Below, in pieces: positions 33,722 to 42,545 of a stretch of DNA of 64,000 nt (position 1 is its first letter; each line of letters begins with the position of its first letter). The stretch spans positions 1 to 64,000 of the forward strand of contig CAYUNE010000043.1 in the NCBI GenBank assembly GCA_964446115.1. Direction: 5' to 3'. This DNA is from CAYUNE01 sp964446115. GTDB taxonomy: Bacteria > Desulfobacterota > Desulfobulbia > Desulfobulbales > Desulfobulbaceae. The notes under the pieces were generated by a model, which worked only from the letters and a program-made list of their open reading frames with translations, was not told the origin of the DNA and ran no database searches. Made by a program: the position numbers and the translations under genes.

Positions 33722-35089
33722 CTAGCCGATAAGCAGGTCGGAATCAGGCCGTGAAAAGGCCTCGCGCCGCTGCAGGGTGTGCAGGGCCCCGACGAAGATC
33801 AATGGTCCGAGGCGGCCGATAAACATCAGAACAATGATAACATATTTCCCGAAAAGCGAGAGCTGCGGCGTCAGCCCCATGGAAATTCCGGCCGTGCCGA
33901 AGGCTGATACCACCTCGAAGGCGATTTCCAGAAACCTGCCCCGCGCCTGGGTATGAGCCAGCGCGCCGGTCTCGCTGATACTGAGCACGAGAATCGCAGT
34001 GACGATAATAAAGACGGAAAAGGCAAAGAGGGAAAGGGCCCGGCGCACCGCCTCACGGCTGGCGGCCATCCGGCCGATCACCGCCTGATCCCTGTTCCGC
34101 AGCTCCGCCCGCAAAAATGCCGTCAGCACCCGATAGGTCGTCACCTTGATACCGCCCCCGCAGGATCCGGGTGCGGCACCGATGAACATCAGCATCATCA
34201 TCAAGAGCAGGGTCACGTTGGTCAGTTCACCGATGGGCACTGTGTTGAAGCCGGCCGTTCTGCAGGTAACGGACTGGAAAAAACTGGCCAGCAGAGCAGT
34301 CTGCAGGGACTGGTCATGGCGGCGAACCACCCATTCGGCACAAAAAATTGCCAGGGCGCCGACCACCACCAGGAAGAAAGTTGTCCGCAGCACTACACTG
34401 GAATACCAGCCCAGCAGGGGACGGGGAGGTTTTCCCCGGGTTTTGATGCGGATGGTCAGCCATCGGCTTACATCGGTCATCACAAAAAAACCGATGCCGC
34501 CGAGGATAATCAGTCCCATCATCACCAGGTTAAAGGCGACGTCGTCCACCCAGCGGGAAAGGCTATCGCCGTAGAGGGAAAACCCGGCATTGCAAAATGC
34601 CGATATACTGTGAAACAGCGCTGCCGGAAAGCGCATTTCCCCGCCGGTGCAGATAAAGAGCAGCACGGCGCCCACCAGCTCCAGCCCCAGGGTGTACCCG
34701 ACGATCTGCAGGAGAAAACGACCCAGATGGAAACGGGCGTCCTGCAGGAGATTCTGTCCCACCGCGATTCTATCGGTAAGCGAAACCCGCTGCCGGAACA
34801 GGTACATGGCAAGCGAGGTAAGGGACATGATGCCCAGGCCGCCGACCTGGATCAGCACCACAATAACCCCCTTGCCAAAGGGCGAAAAGACCGTACCCGT
34901 ATCCACCACGGTGAGCCCGGTCACGCAGGTGGCCGAAGCAGCGGTAAAAAGCGCGTCGGTCCAGCTCAGAACCTCGCCGCCGGCCAGGCAAAGCGGCAAC
35001 ACCAGCAGGCGGCTGCCGATCAGGATGGCCAGACCGAAAAAGAGAATGGGAATCAGCAGGGGCGGGAAGAGGAGTCGGCGCGGGGTCAT
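33722..35089 (-). CDS. ktrB: Potassium uptake channel subunit KtrB (TrkH family)
   Basis: A 455-residue membrane protein with four repeats of the helix-P loop-helix unit. Selectivity-filter-like segments are visible as TAASATCVTGLT, FCNAGFS, TCRTAGFNT and AFGTAGISMG. It conducts K+ (often with Na+) and is gated by KtrA. The ATG overlaps the Lon-family gene stop by 4 bp (ATGA), so it belongs to the hsp20-lon-ktrBA transcription unit. A second, TrkH-type channel is encoded at 50,718-52,211. Confidence 0.9.
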   Translation of the reverse strand: MTPRRLLFPPLLIPILFFGLAILIGSRLLVLPLCLAGGEVLSWTDALFTAASATCVTGLTVVDTGTVFSPFGKGVIVVLIQVGGLGIMSLTSLAMYLFRQRVSLTDRIAVGQNLLQDARFHLGRFLLQIVGYTLGLELVGAVLLFICTGGEMRFPAALFHSISAFCNAGFSLYGDSLSRWVDDVAFNLVMMGLIILGGIGFFVMTDVSRWLTIRIKTRGKPPRPLLGWYSSVVLRTTFFLVVVGALAIFCAEWVVRRHDQSLQTALLASFFQSVTCRTAGFNTVPIGELTNVTLLLMMMLMFIGAAPGSCGGGIKVTTYRVLTAFLRAELRNRDQAVIGRMAASREAVRRALSLFAFSVFIIVTAILVLSISETGALAHTQARGRFLEIAFEVVSAFGTAGISMGLTPQLSLFGKYVIIVLMFIGRLGPLIFVGALHTLQRREAFSRPDSDLLIG

Positions 35090-37539
35090 ACGTCATCGGA
35101 GTTTTTCCTGTCTTTGCCGAAATTGCGCAATCCCTCAGCCATCTTTTTCAGCTTCTCGTCGACCAGATAGTTGATGGTTCCCTGGGGATAGGCTCCGTCC
35201 TCTCCGCGCTCGCCGGCCGTCATGCCGGTGAGAATCTCAATTCCCTCGTCAATGGTGCTGACGGCATGAACCTGGAACTTCTTCTCCGCCACTGCCGCGA
35301 CCACATCCTTGCGCAGCATCAGATCATCCACATTGGCGCGGGGAATGAGCACACCCTGATCGCCGGTGAGACCGAGGCTTCGGCAACAGTCATAAAAACC
35401 CTCGATCTTGGCGTTGACCCCGCCGATGGGCTGGATCTCCCCCTTCTGATTAACCGAGCCGGTCACCGCGAAATTCTGTTTGATCCCCACTCCGGACAGG
35501 CTGGAGAGAATGGCGTAGATCTCCGCCGACGAGGCGCTGTCACCCTCGACACCGGAATAGGATTGCTCAAAGGCCAGGCTGGCGCTCATGGTCAGCGGTT
35601 TGTCCTGGGCGAATTTTCGGCGCAGGTAGCCGCTGAGGATGAGTACGCCCTTGTTGTGGATGGGACCGGCCAGTTTCACCTCCCGTTCGATATTGATGAT
35701 CCCGGCCTTGCCCATGGAGGTCGTGGCGGTGATCCGCGAGGGCCGGCCGAAACTGTAATCACCAATGGTATAGACGGAGAGACCGTTGATCTGGCCAACC
35801 ACCGATCCCCGGGTATCTATCATGATGGAACGGCGATCAATCATCTCCTGGATCTTCTCCTCAATGAGATTGGAGCGGTGAATGCGGGCGCGGATCGCCT
35901 TGTCCACATGCTTTTCCCCGATGACCCCGGCATCCTCCCGGGCCGCCCAGTAGTCCGCCTCGCGGATGAGATCGGTAATCAGCGGAAAACTGGTGGAGAG
36001 CTTCTCCTTACGGCCGCTCATGCGCACCACCTGTTCCAGGAGGGCCGCCACTCCGCCCGGATCAAAGGGTCGCAGCTCCTCCCGCCGGGTGACGGCTCGG
36101 ATAAACTCGCAAAAGCGGCGGATGGAGTCCCCGGTCCGATTCATCACATGGTCGAAATCGGCACGCACCTTGAAAATCTTCGGCACATCCTCATCATAAT
36201 GGAGCAGCAGGCCATAGAGCAGTGAATCAGCCAGAATCACCACCTTGACATCGATCTCGATGGGCTCCGGCTTGATACCGGTGGCCGTGAACCAGTAGGT
36301 GGGATCAAAGGTCTGGATCTCCATTTTCTTGGTGCGCAGCGCCCGCTTGAGCGCCGGCCAGACCCCGGGTTCCATGAGCGTGTCCGGCAGATTGAGGACA
36401 AGATAGCCGCCGTTGGCCTTGAGAAAGGAACCAACCTTGATCTTGGTGAAATCGGTGCGCCAGATGCCGCGGCTGTCTACCACCCGCTCGATGGAGCCGA
36501 AGAGATTGCGATAGGTGGGATAGGATTCGATGATCACCGGCGGACTCTTCTGCTCGGAGTTGTCCACCAACAGGTTGACCCTGTACGGCAGAAAGGGATC
36601 CCCTCCCTGCTGCAGAAACTTGAGTCCGGCAAGACCGGGGGCGCCTTCGGCGCCGGGAAAGAAAATGCTCAGGTTGTCCGCCAGATTTTTCTGCACCGCC
36701 TCCAGATATTTCCGCACCGTTTCGTTCGGATATCGCACAAGCAGAGGCGCGGCGTATTCGGCGGCGGTTGCGGCAAACATGCGCCGATCCACCTCCTGCA
36801 CCTTCTCCCGCAGTTCCTTTTGCAGGTTGCGAACCTCGAAAAACATCTGTTCGATTTCCTTTTTCAGTTCCTCGAACTTTGCACGGATCTCCTCATACTC
36901 CTTTTCCGGGAAGCGATGCTTCTTAACCATCTCCTCCAGGTTATGGATGGGCATGGGCTCGTCATCGACAATGGGCATGAGTTCCGGCCGTTCAAATTGC
37001 CCCGCCTTGATCGTTACCAGGGCAAATCCCTGCTTCTTGACCTTCTGATTGAGACCCTCGAAAAAATCACGGCTGCGTTTCTCGTAGGCCTCCATGATCT
37101 CCTTTTTGCGGGAGATGAAGTCCTGGCTCTCAAAGAGCTGCGGGATCTCGTTTCTCAAGGTCTCGATGAAATCATGTACATCCTGTTGAAAACGGCTGCC
37201 CTCTCCGGCCTTGAACCGCAGAAGAATGGGAGCCTCAGGATTCTTGAAGTTATTGACATAACAGAACTCGTCCGGGGGCTTGTTTTCGTGGGATATCTCT
37301 TTGAGCAGCTTCTTCACCACGTCCATCCGTCCGGAACGGGGACGGCCGGTGACCAGGATGTTATAGCCCGGCTTGTTCATGCCCATGCCGAACCGAAAAG
37401 CCTCCACTCCCCTGTCCTGACCGATGATCTCATCCAGGGGCTCAAGATCGTCGGTGGTGGTAAATGAAAAGGCGGCGGGATCCTGCCGCCAGCGTAACTC
37501 CTCGGCCTTCAAACCAGGATGTCGGTCTGCATTTGCCAT
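35086..37539 (-). CDS. ATP-dependent Lon-family protease (LonC/YcbZ-like)
   Basis: An 817-residue protein. The C-terminal Lon protease domain has the Ser-Lys dyad: Ser668 in EGDSASSAE and Lys711 in GGVNAKIEGF, 43 residues apart as in E. coli Lon. The AAA part is divergent: the Walker-A-like loop reads TGRPRSGRMD, with Arg where Lys is expected, and a long coiled coil (about 170-260) is inserted. This is the layout of the LonC/YcbZ-type proteins rather than classical Lon. ATG 37539 has GGGGGAG at good spacing. It follows an Hsp20 gene by 17 bp, suggesting a shared protein-quality role. Confidence 0.88.
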   Translation of the reverse strand: MANADRHPGLKAEELRWRQDPAAFSFTTTDDLEPLDEIIGQDRGVEAFRFGMGMNKPGYNILVTGRPRSGRMDVVKKLLKEISHENKPPDEFCYVNNFKNPEAPILLRFKAGEGSRFQQDVHDFIETLRNEIPQLFESQDFISRKKEIMEAYEKRSRDFFEGLNQKVKKQGFALVTIKAGQFERPELMPIVDDEPMPIHNLEEMVKKHRFPEKEYEEIRAKFEELKKEIEQMFFEVRNLQKELREKVQEVDRRMFAATAAEYAAPLLVRYPNETVRKYLEAVQKNLADNLSIFFPGAEGAPGLAGLKFLQQGGDPFLPYRVNLLVDNSEQKSPPVIIESYPTYRNLFGSIERVVDSRGIWRTDFTKIKVGSFLKANGGYLVLNLPDTLMEPGVWPALKRALRTKKMEIQTFDPTYWFTATGIKPEPIEIDVKVVILADSLLYGLLLHYDEDVPKIFKVRADFDHVMNRTGDSIRRFCEFIRAVTRREELRPFDPGGVAALLEQVVRMSGRKEKLSTSFPLITDLIREADYWAAREDAGVIGEKHVDKAIRARIHRSNLIEEKIQEMIDRRSIMIDTRGSVVGQINGLSVYTIGDYSFGRPSRITATTSMGKAGIINIEREVKLAGPIHNKGVLILSGYLRRKFAQDKPLTMSASLAFEQSYSGVEGDSASSAEIYAILSSLSGVGIKQNFAVTGSVNQKGEIQPIGGVNAKIEGFYDCCRSLGLTGDQGVLIPRANVDDLMLRKDVVAAVAEKKFQVHAVSTIDEGIEILTGMTAGERGEDGAYPQGTINYLVDEKLKKMAEGLRNFGKDRKNSDDV

Positions 37540-37556
37540 GGCGCTCCCCCTTTTTC

Positions 37557-37949
37557 TCACCGTGTCTGAATATGGATATGTCGAATCCTGCGTTCTTTCC
37601 GTTTCGGCAGGATCACATGGAGGACATCGTTTCTGAAGGTGGCCCGCACCCCGTCGGGATCCACCCGGCAGGGCAGGGAAAGTCGTGTGGAAAAATTGCC
37701 GCTCCGCCCGGTGCCCTTTACCAGCAGCTCATCATCGGAAACCGATATCTCGATATCCTCGGGTCTCATCCCGGATAGCCTGGCCTGGACAACCAGGGAG
37801 TCGTTTTTCTCAAAAATCTCAAACCTGGGCTGCAGGGAAAAGGGCATGACCGGAACCGTGAAATCGGCCCAGAGACGCTCAAAAAGCCGATCCATTTCCC
37901 TGCGCATCTTGGCAAGTTCCCTTTCTTTCCATACAATCAGACTTGGCAT
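37557..37949 (-). CDS. Small heat-shock protein (Hsp20/alpha-crystallin)
   Basis: A 130-residue holdase chaperone. The alpha-crystallin domain runs from about 42 to 128, with PRFEIFEKNDSLVVQARLSGM, a closing RNDVLHVILPK and a short basic tail in place of the IxI motif (HIHIQ). The N-terminal arm is amphipathic (REMDRLFERLW). GGAGGAAATGCC before the ATG fixes the start. It is cotranscribed with the Lon-family protease. It differs clearly from the second Hsp20 of this window (43,266), so the two are not recent duplicates. Confidence 0.9.
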   Translation of the reverse strand: MPSLIVWKERELAKMRREMDRLFERLWADFTVPVMPFSLQPRFEIFEKNDSLVVQARLSGMRPEDIEISVSDDELLVKGTGRSGNFSTRLSLPCRVDPDGVRATFRNDVLHVILPKRKERRIRHIHIQTR

Positions 37950-38013
37950 GGCATTTCCTCCTCATAAGGGATACGAACATTCAACGGCCCGGCGCATTCC
38001 GGCAATTATGGTT

Positions 38014-38066
38014 CTCCCGTCTTCCGGGCCGGACGTCTGCGCAAAGACGGATTTCCCGGACGGGAG
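38014..38066 (-). terminator. Compound inverted repeat after the TRAP operon
   Basis: A long hairpin with nested arms: CTCCCGT and CCGGG (38014-38028) pair with CCCGG and ACGGGAG (38055-38066), leaving CTT bulged on one side. The interior holds CGTCT (38034-38038) with AGACG (38045-38049). It starts 12 bases after the dctM stop and should form a very stable structure at the 3' end of the transporter mRNA. No T-run follows, so it may protect the mRNA end. Confidence 0.5.
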
Positions 38067-38077
38067 CGTCGTCACGC

Positions 38078-39484
38078 TCAACTGTATCCCATCAGGGCCG
38101 GTAGCCAGAGCACGATCTGCGGCATGGCAATGAGGCCGGCGATGGTGAGGATATCGGCAACGAAAAACGGGGTCACGCCGCGGAAGACATCCTGCACCGA
38201 ACACTCGGGCCGCACCCCGGCCACCACAAAACAGTTGAGACCGATGGGCGGGGTGATGAGACAGAGTTCCGCCATTTTGACCACAATGATGCCAAACCAG
38301 ATGGAACAGCCCACCCCAGAGATACCGAAGGCGGAATCGGCCGCCGCCACCGCATCGCCGCCGTTTAAGGCAATGACCGCCGGATAGACCACCGGCAGGG
38401 TAAGAAGCAGCATGCCGATGGCGTCCATAAACATGCCGAGGACGGCATAGGCCACCAGGATCAGCAGCAGGGTGATCATGGGGCTCTGGTCCAGCCCGGT
38501 GATCCAGTCGGAAAAGGCGGAGGGCAGGTCGGCAAAACCCAGAAAACGGACATAGAGCAGCACCCCCCAGATGATAGTGAAAATCATCACCGTCAACTTG
38601 CCGGTCTCCATGAGGGCGTTTTTGAGTTCCCCGAGCCGCATTCCCTTGTACAGGGCCATGCAGAGAATGATGAAGGCCCCCAGAGAACCGGCTTCGGTGG
38701 GGGTGCCCACACCGCCGTAAATACAGACGACGATAATGCCGACCACAAAAAAAATCGGCATCGATCCCGGCAGAACGGCAAACCGTTCCCTCCAGCTGTA
38801 GCTCCGGGCAGGTGGTCCAAAGCCTTTCCTGATCTTGGCCAGGATGATCACCAGGCCGCCGTAAATGAGAGCGGAAAAGGCTCCGGGCAGGAAACCGGCC
38901 ATGAGCAGTGCCCCAACATCCTGTTCGACGATGATGGCGTAGATCACCAATATTGCCGAGGGTGGAATCAGCGAGGCCAGGGTGCCGCTGGCCGCCACCA
39001 CTCCGGCGGCAAAGCGTTTGTCATACCCCAGTTTCAACATCTCCGGCACGGCAATGCGGCCAAAGACCGCGGCCGTGGCCACCGAGGCTCCGGAGACCGC
39101 GGCAAATCCGGCAGCGGAAAAAACAGTGGCCACTCCCATGCCGCCGGGAAGCCATCCCACCCATCGTTTGGCCGCCGTAAACAGGGCCCTTGTCAGCCCG
39201 GCATGGTAGGCCAGAAAACCGATGAGAATAAAGGTGGGAATCAGCGACAGGGCCAGGGTGGATATCTTCGAGTGGGGAATGGTGCCGGCCATTTTCACCG
39301 CCACCATAAAGCCCTTGGCAAAGCCCAGGCGGGCGGAAAAAATCCACAGCAGGCCGAAAAAACCGGCGGCGGCGGCGGCAAATGCCACCCGAACGCCGAT
39401 CAGTACGCAGACCATCATGAAACCGGTGACCCAAAGTCCGATGGAGACCTGGTCCATGGCGGCCATGGCCTCAAACAGGCCCAT
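38078..39484 (-). CDS. dctM: TRAP transporter large permease DctM
   Basis: A 468-residue, roughly 12-helix membrane protein of the DctM family (GTLASLIPPSAILVIYAI, GVGTPTEAGSLGAF, ITPPIGLNCFVV). It is the channel-forming subunit of a tripartite, ion-driven importer, typically for carboxylates. The open frame reaches 39649, but ATG 39484 has AAAGGAG eleven bases upstream and gives the family length. It overlaps the small-permease gene by 14 bp and ends before a compound hairpin. Confidence 0.93.
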   Translation of the reverse strand: MGLFEAMAAMDQVSIGLWVTGFMMVCVLIGVRVAFAAAAAGFFGLLWIFSARLGFAKGFMVAVKMAGTIPHSKISTLALSLIPTFILIGFLAYHAGLTRALFTAAKRWVGWLPGGMGVATVFSAAGFAAVSGASVATAAVFGRIAVPEMLKLGYDKRFAAGVVAASGTLASLIPPSAILVIYAIIVEQDVGALLMAGFLPGAFSALIYGGLVIILAKIRKGFGPPARSYSWRERFAVLPGSMPIFFVVGIIVVCIYGGVGTPTEAGSLGAFIILCMALYKGMRLGELKNALMETGKLTVMIFTIIWGVLLYVRFLGFADLPSAFSDWITGLDQSPMITLLLILVAYAVLGMFMDAIGMLLLTLPVVYPAVIALNGGDAVAAADSAFGISGVGCSIWFGIIVVKMAELCLITPPIGLNCFVVAGVRPECSVQDVFRGVTPFFVADILTIAGLIAMPQIVLWLPALMGYS

Positions 39485-40118
39485 GCTCGTTCTCCTTTGC
39501 GGCGACGATTTCGTCTCCCAGCACCGCCTCGGCCTCGGCAGCGGCAACAGCCGCGGCATCCTCCACCAGCGGAACGGCAACCGGCGAGTCACCCCCTTTC
39601 CCGATCGCCCGCAGATATCCCCACAGCTGCAGCAGCAACCGCAGGGCAAGGACCGTGAAAGCCGCCGGCACCACCAGTTTGGCCGGCCAGGTGGGCAGGT
39701 TGATATCCAGGGATGAGTCGCCTATGCTGTAAGCCCGGTAAAAGTGGAGCCATGATCCGTAGATAAGCACCAGGGTAACAGCGAGGATCAGTAGGGTGGA
39801 GAAAAACTCCACCAGCCAGAGCAGCCGCCCCCGGATATGCCCCACCACGATATCCATGCGGATATGACCTCCCTCCCGCTGGGTATGGGAAATACCCAGG
39901 AAGGCCATGAAGGCCATGGCCTGTTCCACCCAGTCGATATATCCGGAGATCGGCCGGGAAAACAGCCAGCGGCCAAGGACATTGGCGGTGGCCAAAAGAA
40001 CCAGCAGCAGAATCACCAGGCCGCCGATGAGGGTCAGCATTGACTCAAAACGGTTGAACAGCCTGTCGATCCGGCTGAGGCCCGATCCGTCTTCTCGGAC
40101 AGTATGTGCGCCGGCCAT
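39471..40118 (-). CDS. dctQ: TRAP transporter small permease DctQ
   Basis: A 215-residue, four-helix protein of the DctQ family with VLGRWLFSRPISGYIDWVEQAMAF in the first half and QREGGHIRMDI between helices two and three. It joins DctM with the binding protein. The Ala/Glu-rich C-terminal tail (about 180-215) is longer than usual. It starts 27 bp after the dctP stop and overlaps dctM, as in typical dctPQM operons. Confidence 0.92.
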   Translation of the reverse strand: MAGAHTVREDGSGLSRIDRLFNRFESMLTLIGGLVILLLVLLATANVLGRWLFSRPISGYIDWVEQAMAFMAFLGISHTQREGGHIRMDIVVGHIRGRLLWLVEFFSTLLILAVTLVLIYGSWLHFYRAYSIGDSSLDINLPTWPAKLVVPAAFTVLALRLLLQLWGYLRAIGKGGDSPVAVPLVEDAAAVAAAEAEAVLGDEIVAAKENEHGPV

Positions 40119-40145
40119 GGGAAAACCGATCCGGAAAAGCCGGCT

Positions 40146-41150
40146 CTACCGGGCGAAAAGCGCCTGGGTAAACTCGAACAATCCCTTGGAATCAAACTGG
40201 CCGGCATATTTTTTGACCCAGTCGTCCCGCACCGACTTTGCCAGTTTGTTGAGCTCCACGGTCTGCTCCGGAGTGAAACAGACGCGGGTCAGCCCCTGCT
40301 GGGCCACGGCCTTTTCATACTGGCCGATGGTGTTGTTGGTGTAATTGTCCACATAATACTCCAGGGCCTCGTCCACTGATCCCAGCAGGGCCTCGCGATT
40401 TTCCTTGCTCAGTCCATTGAGGGCGTCGGTATTGACCACCACCGGACAGTTGGCCGATCCCAGGTTCAGGTTGGTGGAATACCATTTGGCCACCTTATAA
40501 GTTTTGGTCGCCAGGTGGGCATGGGGGGCAAAGGTGGCGGCATCGATCACCCCCGAATCCATGGACTGGCGGACCTCGGAAAAGGGTACTCCGGTTTTCA
40601 CCGCCCCCAGCTTGCTGAGCACTCCCATGATGCCGCCCGGACCGCGCACCCGCATTCCTTTGAAGTCGGATAATTTTTTCAGCGGCTCGGTCTTGCTGAC
40701 GATGTTGTACTGGGGAAGCGGGGTGGGCATCAGCAGGGTGGCGTTCCAGCGGGCCAGATCCTTGACAACCGCCGGATGGGCATTGACCTTCTTGTAGATT
40801 TCGGCAACCCGCTTCAGCGACACCTCTTTACTGAAGGGCAGTTCCGTCACCGTAATGGTCGGATTTTTGTCCCGGTGATAAAAAGAGCAAAACTGCGCCA
40901 TCTCAAAGGCGCCGATGGAAATACCATCCAGGTTCTCCTTGGATTTGGAAAGGCCGCCATAGGAAATCTTGAGTTTGAAATCGCCGTTGGTCTTTTTTTC
41001 CACCAGCTCTGCCAGTTTTTCCACATGTTCGGTAAAGGCTCGCCGTTTTCCCCACAAAGACACATTCCAGACCGTTGCCGCCCGCACCTCGGCCGTCAGC
41101 AGCCCCAGCGCCATTGCGGCGATCACCACACATGTTCCTTTCAGTTTCAT
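40146..41150 (-). CDS. dctP: TRAP transporter solute-binding protein DctP
   Basis: A 334-residue periplasmic binding protein with a signal peptide (1-24, ending VRA). DctP signatures include a KLAELVEKKTNGDFKLKISYGG-type opening, the FKGMRVRGPGG arginine that contacts the substrate carboxylate, and GVPFSEVRQSMDSGVIDAA. It brings an organic acid to DctQM; the exact substrate is not readable. GGAGGG is directly upstream of the ATG, and a good promoter sits about 50 bases before that. Confidence 0.92.
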   Translation of the reverse strand: MKLKGTCVVIAAMALGLLTAEVRAATVWNVSLWGKRRAFTEHVEKLAELVEKKTNGDFKLKISYGGLSKSKENLDGISIGAFEMAQFCSFYHRDKNPTITVTELPFSKEVSLKRVAEIYKKVNAHPAVVKDLARWNATLLMPTPLPQYNIVSKTEPLKKLSDFKGMRVRGPGGIMGVLSKLGAVKTGVPFSEVRQSMDSGVIDAATFAPHAHLATKTYKVAKWYSTNLNLGSANCPVVVNTDALNGLSKENREALLGSVDEALEYYVDNYTNNTIGQYEKAVAQQGLTRVCFTPEQTVELNKLAKSVRDDWVKKYAGQFDSKGLFEFTQALFAR

Positions 41151-41205
41151 ATTCCCTCCGTTATTCCGTTGTTTCCTCTTTCTTCATCTGTCTTCTCAAC
41201 AACAC

Positions 41206-41234
41206 AATAGATCGCATATGGGGCGACATGTCAA
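41206..41234 (-). promoter_or_regulatory. Promoter of the dctPQM operon
   Basis: On the minus strand TTGACA (41234-41229), 17 bases, TCTATT (41211-41206). The -35 box is perfect and four of six -10 positions match. No sigma-54 TGGCAC-N5-TTGC box of the classical dct type was seen in this gap. Confidence 0.55.
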
Positions 41235-41380
41235 TGGAGGAAGAAATTCTGTTGCCGCCGCGGTGTAAATCTGTTTTTCTGTGCGCCGATTTGAATTCTG
41301 TTTTTTTGTCCTGTATATTTTTTTAGATTACGTTATTTTTCCAGTTATCACCCAATCACCATTTACCAAGGAGTTAATCC

Positions 41381-41677
41381 ATGTCAGGATGTCCCAAATG
41401 CGGTTCGCCGCACCACAAACACGCACCGGGAGAAGGGCCGTTCGCCACCGGCCGCAAACTTGTTGAATTCGTCTACAATGCCCACGATGGCGCTGTCAGA
41501 GATCAGCCCATCGACGGCGGCGGCTACGACACCACCTGTCAGGGCTGCGGCACCGCCTTTACCCTGAAAACCCATGTGGGCCAATGCCCCGCCTGCGGCG
41601 GTGTCCATGCCATTGCCCCGGTCCATCGCAGTGCCGAGCACATCCAGTATGCCGGCAAGGACTTCACCCTTTCCTGA
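41381..41677 (+). CDS. Small zinc-ribbon protein
   Basis: A 98-residue soluble protein with three CxxC pairs: C4/C7, C53/C56 and C69/C72. The last two sit in TCQGCGTAF and GQCPACGGVHAI, a classic zinc-ribbon arrangement. HHKHAPGEG near the N-terminus adds histidines. I recognise it as a conserved hypothetical of anaerobes without an assigned function; metal binding is expected, and nucleic-acid or protein binding is possible. AAGGAG nine bases before the ATG supports the start. It is divergent from dctP and followed by a good hairpin, so it is monocistronic. Confidence 0.75.
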   Translation: MSGCPKCGSPHHKHAPGEGPFATGRKLVEFVYNAHDGAVRDQPIDGGGYDTTCQGCGTAFTLKTHVGQCPACGGVHAIAPVHRSAEHIQYAGKDFTLS

Positions 41678-41692
41678 TTCCCTCCCCCTTCC

Positions 41693-41725
41693 GGAGCCGG
41701 CGGCTGCCGGCTCCGCCCTTGTTTC
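41693..41725 (+). terminator. Hairpin terminator of the zinc-ribbon gene
   Basis: A perfect nine-base stem GGAGCCGGC (41693-41701) / GCCGGCTCC (41706-41714) with a four-base loop is followed by GCCCTTGTTT, a short T-containing tract, 16 bases after the stop codon. Confidence 0.6.
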
Positions 41726-41925
41726 CCGTAAATTAGTGCTTATATTTTTTCTTAGATAAGTACCAGACATCACAAAACAACCAAACCATTCCGGTGCTGA
41801 CTTCCACCGGGAACCGGGATGGAAAACCTGTCCCGCCGGCCGGACGCGGATCCGACCATGTATATCTTGACTACCGCACGGGGCAGACAACTGAGTTTGG
41901 TAAACAGATCTGCCGGATAATGGTG

Positions 41926-41976
41926 CTCCGGCCTCCCATCCGGAGAGCAAGTCCTGCGATATTGCCCGTCAATATC
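41926..41976 (+). promoter_or_regulatory. Two hairpins in the leader of the universal stress protein gene
   Basis: CTCCGG (41926-41931) pairs with CCGGAG (41940-41945), and GATATTG (41958-41964) pairs with CAATATC (41970-41976) around the loop CCCGT. Both lie just upstream of the ribosome site of the gene at 42010, so they may shape its translation. No known riboswitch pattern was recognised. Confidence 0.35.
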
Positions 41977-42009
41977 GTCATTCCGTTTCCCAGAACCAAG
42001 GAGGTGTAT

Positions 42010-42453
42010 ATGAAGACCATAAAAAAAATCGTCGTCCCCATTGATTTTACAAGCGCCACCGAAAAGGTGATTTCCTACGCCGTTTCCGTGGCGGAACAGC
42101 TTAAGGCCCATGTCGCCTTTCTCCATGTCAACGAAACCTTTTCCGGCTATGACATGCTGATGGTACACACCTCCTTTACCCGGATCTCTAAGGAGATGAA
42201 AGAAAAGGCCGAGGAAAAGATGGCTCACCTGCTGGAGGATCACGGATCACTGGCAGGCGGCTGCTCCGGACAGGTCGTCTCCGGAGATGTGGTTGACGAG
42301 ATCATCGCATTCGCCGAGGAGGAAAAGGCCGACCTCATCGTCATCGGCACCCATGGTGTCAAGGGACTGGAAAGGGTGTTGCTCGGCAGCGTGGCCGAAC
42401 AGGTTGTCAAAAAAGCACCCTGTCCGGTCCTCACCTTCAACCCCTTCAGGTAA
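42010..42453 (+). CDS. Universal stress protein (UspA family)
   Basis: A 147-residue protein with the Usp alpha/beta fold. KKIVVPIDFT starts it, and the ATP-binding motif G-x2-G-x9-G-S appears as IGTHGVKGLERVLLGSVAEQV, ending in APCPVLTF. The presence of the full motif suggests the ATP-binding subtype. The frame is open to 41794, but ATG 42010 follows AAGGAGGTG and matches the family start. It faces trxC convergently. Role: general stress adaptation; specific trigger unknown. Confidence 0.9.
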   Translation: MKTIKKIVVPIDFTSATEKVISYAVSVAEQLKAHVAFLHVNETFSGYDMLMVHTSFTRISKEMKEKAEEKMAHLLEDHGSLAGGCSGQVVSGDVVDEIIAFAEEEKADLIVIGTHGVKGLERVLLGSVAEQVVKKAPCPVLTFNPFR

Positions 42454-42480
42454 ACCCGGCACCGGCCCGGCGCACCGATG

Positions 42481-42537
42481 GCGGCAAGAAGGATTCAGCA
42501 AAGATGCGGTACCCGTGACTGCTTACCTCCTTGCCGC
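42481..42537. repeat. Long-range inverted repeat between convergent usp and trxC genes
   Basis: GCGGCAAGAAGG (42481-42492) pairs with CCTCCTTGCCGC (42526-42537) with one mismatch and a 33-base interior. Its place between two gene ends fits a bidirectional terminator, though there are no T-runs. Confidence 0.4.
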
Positions 42538-42545
42538 TTCGCCGT

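Larger units (their letters stand above)
41678..42009. other. 332-base gap with no gene; hairpins only
   Basis: It holds the terminator-like hairpin of the zinc-ribbon gene and the leader of the universal stress protein gene. Minus-strand frames here lack family-like content and ribosome sites and are shadows. A short A/T-rich stretch (about 41730-41765) may hold the promoter, but I cannot place boxes with confidence. Confidence 0.5.

Noticed and set aside
33953..35170. 405-residue plus-strand open frame opposite ktrB
   Set aside because: Gln/His-rich low-complexity translation with no motif, lying fully antisense to a channel gene with clear family motifs; a high-GC shadow.
41384..41950. 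188-residue minus-strand frame over the zinc-ribbon gene and its terminator
   Set aside because: It is antisense to three CxxC motifs and crosses a perfect terminator hairpin; no ribosome site.
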